Source: an uncultured Bacteroidota bacterium | Lineage (GTDB): Bacteria; Bacteroidota; Bacteroidia; Chitinophagales; LD1 | DNA length: 37,916 bases | Direction of reading: 5' to 3' | NCBI GenBank assembly: GCA_903889265.1 | Contig: CAISWS010000029.1 | Coordinates: 1 to 37,916 of the forward strand | Shown here: piece after piece, positions 32,307-37,916 of the stretch | How the letters are laid out: every line of letters begins with the position of its first letter | Numbering within the stretch: the first letter of the stretch is position 1 | Notes under the pieces: model-generated | The model's database searches: none | Seen by the model: only the letters and a program-made list of their open reading frames with translations | What the model was told of the DNA's origin: nothing | Position numbers and translations under genes: made by a program

Positions 32307-34757
32307 ATGAAACATTTAAGCTTTTTCATTTCCCTGCTGCTATGGTCCGCAACTTCATTTGCGCAAAACAGCATACAGGGAACTGTTTACGATAAAGACA
32401 CCAAAGAAACCCTGCCCGGTGTAGCAGTTTACATACCCGACCTTAAAGTAGGCACTGTTACAGATACCGCCGGCAATTTTTCGTTCGTGAATATCTCCAG
32501 GGGCAAATTTTTACTTGAAATAAAGTTTATTGGCTACGCCTCTAAAGTACTGACCGTTTCAACTACCGATGTTGCGCCCTTACAAATATACCTGTCGCAA
32601 TCTGCCGGTGAATTGCAGGAAGTAGTGGTAACCGGCGTTTCAAAAGGCACTGAAATACGCCGTAGCTCTGTGCCCATTGTTGCTATCGACAAAGATTACC
32701 TCGTTACCAACCTGGCAAGTAATGCTATTGATGCTATTACCAAAGTGCCCGGTGTTACTGCGGTTACAACCGGCCCCAATATTTCAAAACCCTATATCCG
32801 CGGGCTTGGCTTTAACCGTATACTAACCTTATTTGACGGCAACCGGCAGGAAGGCCAGCAATGGGGCGATGAGCACGGCATTGAGGTTGACCAATATAGT
32901 ATTGAACGCGTGGAAGTGATTAAAGGCCCCGCCAGCTTAACTTATGGCAGCGACGCCCTTGCCGGTGTAGTAAACCTTATACCCACCCAACCTGCGCCCG
33001 AAGGAACTTTAAAAGCCGATATTACCACTAACTATGCCACCAATAACCAGGAAGTGGGCGGCTCGGGTATGGTGGAAGGCACCAAAGACGGCATAGACTT
33101 TTTAGCCCGTATTTCTCATAAACAGGCTATTGATTATGAGGATAAAATTGATGGAAGGGTTTTCGGTACCGCTTACAGCGAAACCGACGGCAGCGGTTCC
33201 CTTGGCATACACCGTAAATGGGGATTTTCGCATATCAGTTTTTCTGCCTTTAACGATCTGCAGGAAATACCCGATGGCAGCCGCGATAGTGCTACGCGGC
33301 AGTTTACCCGGCAAATAACCGAAATAGATACACTGCGCCAGATAGTTTCGCAGCACGACCTTAACAGTTATAAAATTGAAAAGCTGCACCAGCACATACA
33401 ACACTACAGGGTGTATGCCAACAATAATTTTTTGCTGGGCGAAGGCGGCTCGCTGGAGGTGAACCTGGGTTACCAGTACAGCCAGCGGCAGGAGTTTGCC
33501 CACCCGGTTTTGTACACCATACCAGGGCTTTTTCTTCAACTCAACACGTTTAACTACGATTTCAAATACCACATGCCCGAAATTAAAGAGTGGAATTTTA
33601 TGCTGGGGATTAATGGCATGTACCAGGTAAACAAGGTTACTAACGGAACTGATTTTGTAATACCATCCTACAACCAGTTTGATATTGGCCCTTTTGCTGT
33701 GGTAAAAAGGAGCTTTGGCAAATTTGACCTGGAGGCCGGTGTGCGCCAGGATTTCCGCATTTTTAATAATCAACAGTTATACACCAAACCAAACCCAACT
33801 ACCGGGTTCGATATGCCGGTAACCGGTGCAGACACTGTGGGGGCATCAAAAGTATTCTCCAACTACCATGCACTTTTTCAGGGTATTTCTGGTAGCCTGG
33901 GCGCAACTTACAATGTCACCAGCCAGCTTTGCATTAAGCTGGATGTGGCCCGGGGTTTCCGCGCACCTAATATCGCTGAAATATCGGCCAACGGTGTACA
34001 CCCCGGCACTAATATTTACCAGCTGGGCAACCCAAATTTTAAACCGGAGTTTAACGTACAGCCCGATTTGGGCATTGCCTTTAACTCAAAATACGTGGTG
34101 CTTTCGGCAGATGTATTCTATAATTACATTCAGAATTATATCTATAACCAAAAGCTCCTTTCGGTACACGGCGGAGATTCGGTTATTGTGCAGGGTAATC
34201 AGACTTTTCAGTTCCAATCTGCCCGCGCACAGCTTTATGGTTTTGAATTCAGCCTGGATATACACCCGGTTAAATCGCTGCACTTTGATAACGGTTTATC
34301 GCTGGTATACGGTGATTTTTTAGGCAAAAAAGGCACCGCAGTTTCTGATAGCGAGCGCTACCTGCCTTTGATTCCGCCATTGCACGGAACATCAGAAGTG
34401 CGATATGATTTCAGTATTAAGCCTGCACATATGTTAAACGCGTTCGCCAAAGTGGGTATCGTTTATTACACCACTCAAAACCGGGTCTACTCCGCCTTTG
34501 GTACTGAAACACCTACCCCCGGTTATGTATTATTAAATGCGGGTATAGGCAGCAGTTTTACCAATAAAAAAGGAAAAACCATTGTAAGTGTTTACATACT
34601 GGGCAGCAACCTGCTTAACACCGCTTACCAGGACCATTTAAGCAGGTTGAAATATTTTGAATTTTACCCCAACAATCCAACCGGCCACGACGGTATTTAT
34701 AACATGGGTCGTAATGTTTCCGTTAAGCTTGATTTCCCTTTAGAGTTTAAGATTTAG
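32307..34757 (+). CDS. TonB-dependent receptor, probable heavy-metal or metallophore uptake
   Basis: The 816-residue protein (ATG at 32307 chosen over TTG at 32301) has a signal peptide ending FAQ. It has an N-terminal carboxypeptidase-regulatory-like domain (IQGTVYDKDTKETLPGV ... LLEIKFIGYASK, residues about 20-100), a TonB-box-like EVVVTG, a plug (PGVTAV, YIRGLGFNRIL, VEVIKGPASLTYGSDALAGVVN) and a 22-strand barrel ending KLDFPLEFKI. The plug segment QQWGDEHGIEVDQ resembles the GDEHG loop of zinc/copper-type receptors (ZnuD-like). There is no partner SusD, so glycan uptake is unlikely. The upstream His-rich protein and the nearby MbnP-like operon support metal or metallophore transport. Substrate unproven. 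Confidence 0.88.
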   Translation: MKHLSFFISLLLWSATSFAQNSIQGTVYDKDTKETLPGVAVYIPDLKVGTVTDTAGNFSFVNISRGKFLLEIKFIGYASKVLTVSTTDVAPLQIYLSQSAGELQEVVVTGVSKGTEIRRSSVPIVAIDKDYLVTNLASNAIDAITKVPGVTAVTTGPNISKPYIRGLGFNRILTLFDGNRQEGQQWGDEHGIEVDQYSIERVEVIKGPASLTYGSDALAGVVNLIPTQPAPEGTLKADITTNYATNNQEVGGSGMVEGTKDGIDFLARISHKQAIDYEDKIDGRVFGTAYSETDGSGSLGIHRKWGFSHISFSAFNDLQEIPDGSRDSATRQFTRQITEIDTLRQIVSQHDLNSYKIEKLHQHIQHYRVYANNNFLLGEGGSLEVNLGYQYSQRQEFAHPVLYTIPGLFLQLNTFNYDFKYHMPEIKEWNFMLGINGMYQVNKVTNGTDFVIPSYNQFDIGPFAVVKRSFGKFDLEAGVRQDFRIFNNQQLYTKPNPTTGFDMPVTGADTVGASKVFSNYHALFQGISGSLGATYNVTSQLCIKLDVARGFRAPNIAEISANGVHPGTNIYQLGNPNFKPEFNVQPDLGIAFNSKYVVLSADVFYNYIQNYIYNQKLLSVHGGDSVIVQGNQTFQFQSARAQLYGFEFSLDIHPVKSLHFDNGLSLVYGDFLGKKGTAVSDSERYLPLIPPLHGTSEVRYDFSIKPAHMLNAFAKVGIVYYTTQNRVYSAFGTETPTPGYVLLNAGIGSSFTNKKGKTIVSVYILGSNLLNTAYQDHLSRLKYFEFYPNNPTGHDGIYNMGRNVSVKLDFPLEFKI

Positions 34758-34769
34758 TACCTTAATTCG

Positions 34770-34817
34770 ATGGAACGCTGGTTTTCATTATTCAGATAAT
34801 GAAGATCAGTGTTCCAT
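34770..34817. other. Extended hairpin between receptor and T9SS cargo genes
   Basis: ATGGAACGCTG (34770-34780) pairs with CAGTGTTCCAT (34807-34817) with one wobble. Inside it TTCATTAT and ATAATGAA pair around TCAG, making a long near-continuous stem. No T-run follows, so it is a terminator only in a loose sense; it may stabilise the receptor mRNA end. Confidence 0.5.
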
Positions 34818-34844
34818 TGTATTAAATTCCTTTCATTATCTTTC
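34817..34844 (+). promoter_or_regulatory. Probable promoter of the following T9SS cargo gene
   Basis: TTG (34817-34819), a 17-bp spacer and TATCTTTC (34837-34844, one mismatch) lie just before the ATG at 34849. The -33 element abuts the hairpin described above. Confidence 0.45.
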
Positions 34845-34848
34845 AACT

Positions 34849-36858
34849 ATGAAAAAACATTACCCGATACTGTTAGCCGTTGCATTATTTTTCCTGTTTA
34901 ATAAATCATTTGCTGCCAACGATTCAATTTACGAGGCCCGTAGAAATGCCTACATTGATAATTGCCTGGCCAACTTCAGCACCTTTGATATAACCTTGCA
35001 GGCGTATCGTGGGCTGCCGGTTAATTCTGCTGCATTTGATACGATGGTAAATCAATTACCAACGGACGGCACTGCCGATTTTGAAATTGTGCAGGTAGTG
35101 CGTATTCTTTTTCTTTCAAACGGTCAGTACGATTCAACAGCATTACCTGTTTTAAGGCAAATACCCTTCTGGCTAACCAATGGCGATCAGCTATTTGATT
35201 ACTGGAGCGAAAACCACATGATACAATGGATGAGTTCAGATTACCTCCTGCACCAAAAATACAACTGGCCGGTTGATAGCAGGCTTAATTACCGCGTAAA
35301 ACATTACCTTGATTTAAAAGTGAAATATGGTTTTTATGAATTCCTCTCTACAGATTACGGCCCCTATTGCTTAAACGGTTTATTAAACCTGGCCGACTTT
35401 GCGCAGGACAGCACCATTAAAGCCCTGGCCACACAAGCCTCGCAGCGATTGCTTACAGATATGCTTAGGGCTACCAACAGCCTTGGCACTTGCTATCCTG
35501 CTGCCGGAAGAAACTACTACGGCAAATACGAAACCCCTTACGATCAGAATTACAATAACCTGATATGGTTGCTAACAGGTTTCGGGCAACAGCAAACCGG
35601 GCCATCTCCTGGCGGAGTGGTATTAGCTACTTCAAGCCTGCCGGTGGACAGTATTATTGCTTCATGGACACCTCATTTGGATACCACCATAATTATAGGC
35701 CATACACTTGACAGCGGGCTTGTAATAAACGATAGCCTAACCCCAACCGACAAAGTGCTGTTTCAGTGGAGTTCAGGTGCTTACTTTCATCCTGATGTAG
35801 TGTTGTCCACTGCGCAATTACTTACTGATTCAAACCTTTGGAGCAATCCTAACTTTTCGCAATTTGCTTATTTCCAGTACGAGCAGCCTTCTAATTTGGT
35901 GCCGCTTTCGGTCAGCTTTAATTACCTCTCTGAAAGCTCGGTTATCTGCAATGATACCGTGGCTATATTTAAGGATAACACCGTTACACTATCCTCCGTC
36001 CGCAACCTCTGGCCGGGTAAGTTAGGATTTGAGCAAATACCCTGCGTTGCCAATGGGGGAACCACGGCCGTTTTTACTGCTTCAGGAAAAATAATTGCCA
36101 ACTTCGAAAACCGGACCGCTACAAACGAAAACAACGACCTGCCCTATGTAATACAGAAAAAAAATGTGGCATTGGAAATGTACCGGCCTGATATTAAGCT
36201 ACCAATTTTAGGTTATAAATACCCGCAGGTTTCGTTGCACTGGATTGACAGTGTTTTTGACGAAGAACGGTATGACAGTCTTTGGATTTTAGGCCGTCAG
36301 GGCAATGGTTACGTAGCAGTGCGCCGCGGATGCCTGGATAGCGTTAACGGCCTGCGCGCCTGCCAGGAACCTAATGGACAAACATGGATAATTATGGTTG
36401 GCGATAGTGCCATGTATGGCAGCTTTAATAATTTTCAAAGCGTAATTGATTCATCACAATATCAGGAAGGATGGACCCTGGATAGCGCTACAAATCTTTG
36501 GACTTACTCCGCTCAAATTACCATTGATGGAAAAACCCTTGGCTACGATTGGCATGGTGATTCATCTTTAGTAAGTGAAAATACAGCTGTACAGAATATT
36601 TCTGCAAACAAGGCAGAGTTTAACGTTTTTCCTAACCCAACTTCAAATGCGGTAAGTATTGACCTGTCCTCGTTTGCTAATGAGTCGTTGACTTTAAGAG
36701 TAGTAAACATGCTGGGCCAGGAATTATACCATGAAAGTGCGGCTGGGAAAGGAACCGGCTTAAAAACCTTGAATACTTCTAACTGGCCGGATGGGGTTTA
36801 TTTAATATCGGTTGAAACCAGCGATGGATTAGTTTCAAAAATACTGGTTAAAGAATAG
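34849..36858 (+). CDS. Large T9SS-exported protein with toroid-like N-terminal region, function unknown
   Basis: The 669-residue protein has a signal peptide (cleaved near SFAA-NDS). Residues about 30-250 are helical, with FDYWSENHMIQWMSSDYLLHQKYNW (read as WSENHMIQW and SSDYLLHQ), Tyr/Trp/Asn-rich segments and YYGKYETPYDQNYNNLIWLL. This suggests an (alpha/alpha) toroid of the kind used by polysaccharide lyases, but no lyase family could be assigned. Residues about 260-585 appear beta-rich, as in the supersandwich that follows the toroid in such lyases. The C-terminus (VFPNPTSNAVSID ... GVYLISVETSDG) is a T9SS type A domain. Surface or secreted location is well supported; enzymatic activity is a guess. 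Confidence 0.7.
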   Translation: MKKHYPILLAVALFFLFNKSFAANDSIYEARRNAYIDNCLANFSTFDITLQAYRGLPVNSAAFDTMVNQLPTDGTADFEIVQVVRILFLSNGQYDSTALPVLRQIPFWLTNGDQLFDYWSENHMIQWMSSDYLLHQKYNWPVDSRLNYRVKHYLDLKVKYGFYEFLSTDYGPYCLNGLLNLADFAQDSTIKALATQASQRLLTDMLRATNSLGTCYPAAGRNYYGKYETPYDQNYNNLIWLLTGFGQQQTGPSPGGVVLATSSLPVDSIIASWTPHLDTTIIIGHTLDSGLVINDSLTPTDKVLFQWSSGAYFHPDVVLSTAQLLTDSNLWSNPNFSQFAYFQYEQPSNLVPLSVSFNYLSESSVICNDTVAIFKDNTVTLSSVRNLWPGKLGFEQIPCVANGGTTAVFTASGKIIANFENRTATNENNDLPYVIQKKNVALEMYRPDIKLPILGYKYPQVSLHWIDSVFDEERYDSLWILGRQGNGYVAVRRGCLDSVNGLRACQEPNGQTWIIMVGDSAMYGSFNNFQSVIDSSQYQEGWTLDSATNLWTYSAQITIDGKTLGYDWHGDSSLVSENTAVQNISANKAEFNVFPNPTSNAVSIDLSSFANESLTLRVVNMLGQELYHESAAGKGTGLKTLNTSNWPDGVYLISVETSDGLVSKILVKE

Positions 36859-36885
36859 TAGAAATTTTATCGGAGCTGTCGGGAA

Positions 36886-37707
36886 TTATTCAAACAACGC
36901 CAAGTGCTGGGCTTGCGGTGTTTTCACGTCTACCTGAAAACCTATCTCATAACAGTGCAGATGCCTTACTTCATCATAAACGCCATTAATTATTATAAAC
37001 TGCCGGCCCGGTTTGCGGCAATAGCCAATATAAATATGCTGGTCGGCCACATAGCACTGGCCATTATTTACAAAAGCGATATTGTGCTCCACCTCTTCGG
37101 ATGAAAACGACTGCATGGGGAGTACAATAGTGCTTAGTATCTTTTGCAGGTAAGGATGGCAAACTGTGCAGCTGTCAAAATCAATAGGGCCCAGTTTCAC
37201 GCTGTCGATATAGATATAAACCTTGGCCATTTTGTTGCTGTCGGCAACAATTAAACCCAAACTGTCATTATCAGCAGTTACATAGCCGGTAAAATCAGAC
37301 CTGGAGCCCGACATTTTTTTAAAAGTATTAAGGGGCAGGCGTTTAATAACTTCGGTGTGCAGTTGCTGACTGGCCTCAACAGCCCATTTATCATTAACAT
37401 AACCAAATATAAGGTGCAGGGTTACCAGCACTACAAAGGTTACTGGTATAACAGTAGCTGTGGCCCATATAACAAGCTTGCCTAAAGCACGGGTCTGTGC
37501 TATCATAAACAACACAACACCAACCGTTAACGATATAATTATTTCAGACAGAAAGGCGAGGGCTGAACTAACAAAATTGCTTTCCGGGCCACTCAGCTGC
37601 TCAAAAGTATGAGCATTCCAGCCAGCCAGGTTTTTTATGATGCTGAATGCCATGATAAAAACCAGGTAGTAAACAAGCAGGTAAGGGATTTTTCTCTTTC
37701 TCGTCAT
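36886..37707 (-). CDS. Unrecognised membrane protein with three helices and a CxxCH motif
   Basis: The 273-residue protein starts MTRKRK and has three hydrophobic helices (about 9-27, 45-70 and 78-104). The positive-inside rule places the remaining C-terminal domain (105-273) outside the cytoplasm. That domain includes C180-T-V-C183-H184, a canonical c-type heme attachment motif, plus Cys218, Cys230 and Cys252. No cytochrome-like Met/Gly pattern surrounds it, so heme binding is a possibility only. I could not assign the protein to a family. The first 43 codons lie largely within the left arm of a perfect inverted repeat that ends the window. Confidence 0.65.
   Translation of the reverse strand: MTRKRKIPYLLVYYLVFIMAFSIIKNLAGWNAHTFEQLSGPESNFVSSALAFLSEIIISLTVGVVLFMIAQTRALGKLVIWATATVIPVTFVVLVTLHLIFGYVNDKWAVEASQQLHTEVIKRLPLNTFKKMSGSRSDFTGYVTADNDSLGLIVADSNKMAKVYIYIDSVKLGPIDFDSCTVCHPYLQKILSTIVLPMQSFSSEEVEHNIAFVNNGQCYVADQHIYIGYCRKPGRQFIIINGVYDEVRHLHCYEIGFQVDVKTPQAQHLALFE
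37580..37691. repeat. Perfect inverted repeat, left arm
   Basis: These 112 bp (codons 6 to about 43 of the preceding minus-strand gene) are the exact reverse complement of 37805-37916. The arms are separated by 113 bp of non-repeated sequence. Homology stops at 37691/37692 on the inner side; the outer end is set by the window edge. Confidence 0.95.
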
Positions 37708-37804
37708 GGCATCCGGTTATAATTTCGAAAAAAAATCCTGCGCTTTACCGGTGTGGCGGTTAACTAGCGCCTATAAATATAAAAGAGTTTTTTTCCAGTT
37801 CAAT

Positions 37805-37916
37805 AAATCCCTTACCTGCTTGTTTACTACCTGGTTTTTATCATGGCATTCAGCATCATAAAAAACCTGGCTGGCTGGAATGCTCATACTTTTGAGCAGC
37901 TGAGTGGCCCGGAAAG
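37805..37916. repeat. Perfect inverted repeat, right arm, running off the window
   Basis: Every base matches the reverse complement of 37580-37691. In the plus direction it re-encodes YLLVYYLVFIMAFSIIKNLA and onward, but the codon before the shared ATC is TAA, so the start of the gene is not duplicated; the first in-frame Met would be the ATG at 37842-37844. Either a divergent partial paralogue begins here or the sequence is a fold-back assembly product. Confidence 0.93.

Noticed and set aside
33102-33773. 223-codon antisense frame inside the TonB receptor gene
   Set aside because: It lies fully opposite a well-supported receptor barrel and shows no signal peptide or domain.
33826-34323. 165-codon alternative plus-strand frame inside the receptor gene
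   Set aside because: It is an out-of-frame shadow of the receptor barrel without any domain.

Overview
The window reads as chromosomal DNA of a member of the Bacteroidota, probably in or near the Chitinophagia/Sphingobacteriia. The signs are three secreted proteins with C-terminal type IX secretion (T9SS) sorting domains, a TonB-dependent receptor with an N-terminal carboxypeptidase-like domain, a Bacteroidota-type dihydroorotase with a DDQVHF metal site, and recurring TTG...TAnnTTTG promoter signals. No rRNA, tRNA, transposase, CRISPR array or prophage structural module was recognised. Both ends fall in repeats: collagen-like repeats at the left and a perfect inverted repeat at the right. 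The window may therefore be a whole assembly contig.

Layout. 1-2.9 kb: the 3' part of a collagen-like fibre gene with a YadA-head-like repeat region and an intramolecular chaperone (peptidase S74) domain. 3.2-8.0 kb, minus strand: an acyltransferase-3 membrane enzyme, a FIST sensor protein overlapping a histidine kinase gene, and a FucP/GluP-type sugar permease. 8.4-11.4 kb, plus strand: a family-11 fucosyltransferase, a nucleotide-sugar epimerase-like SDR and a small outer-membrane protein. 11.4-11.8 kb, minus strand: a degenerate arsenate-reductase/LMW-phosphatase homologue. 12.1-16.6 kb, plus strand: an LpxH-like metallophosphatase with a MurG-like glycosyltransferase, then a glycerophosphodiesterase overlapping a GH20 hexosaminidase. 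16.6-20.3 kb, minus strand: the MgtE magnesium transporter and a PNGase F-like T9SS protein. 20.5-23.6 kb, plus strand: a small secreted LTPEQ-motif protein, dihydroorotase (pyrC) and a tRNA-queuosine mannosyltransferase homologue.

23.7-34.8 kb looks like a metal-acquisition region. It opens with a cytochrome c-FTR1 iron permease fusion whose promoter carries a Fur/PerR-like palindrome. A divergent MbnP-like lipoprotein and a four-gene plus-strand run follow: a Cys/His-rich small protein, a Met-rich outer-membrane protein, a second MbnP-like lipoprotein and a cytochrome-like lipoprotein. A secreted zinc metallopeptidase comes next, then a His-rich small protein paired with a TonB-dependent receptor related to heavy-metal receptors. 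Together these suggest copper (or copper/zinc) capture at the surface and in the periplasm beside iron uptake. The exact metal and the role of the small proteins are inferred.

34.8-37.9 kb: another large T9SS cargo protein, an unrecognised three-helix membrane protein with a CxxCH motif, and the terminal inverted repeat, whose arms contain the 5' end of that last gene.
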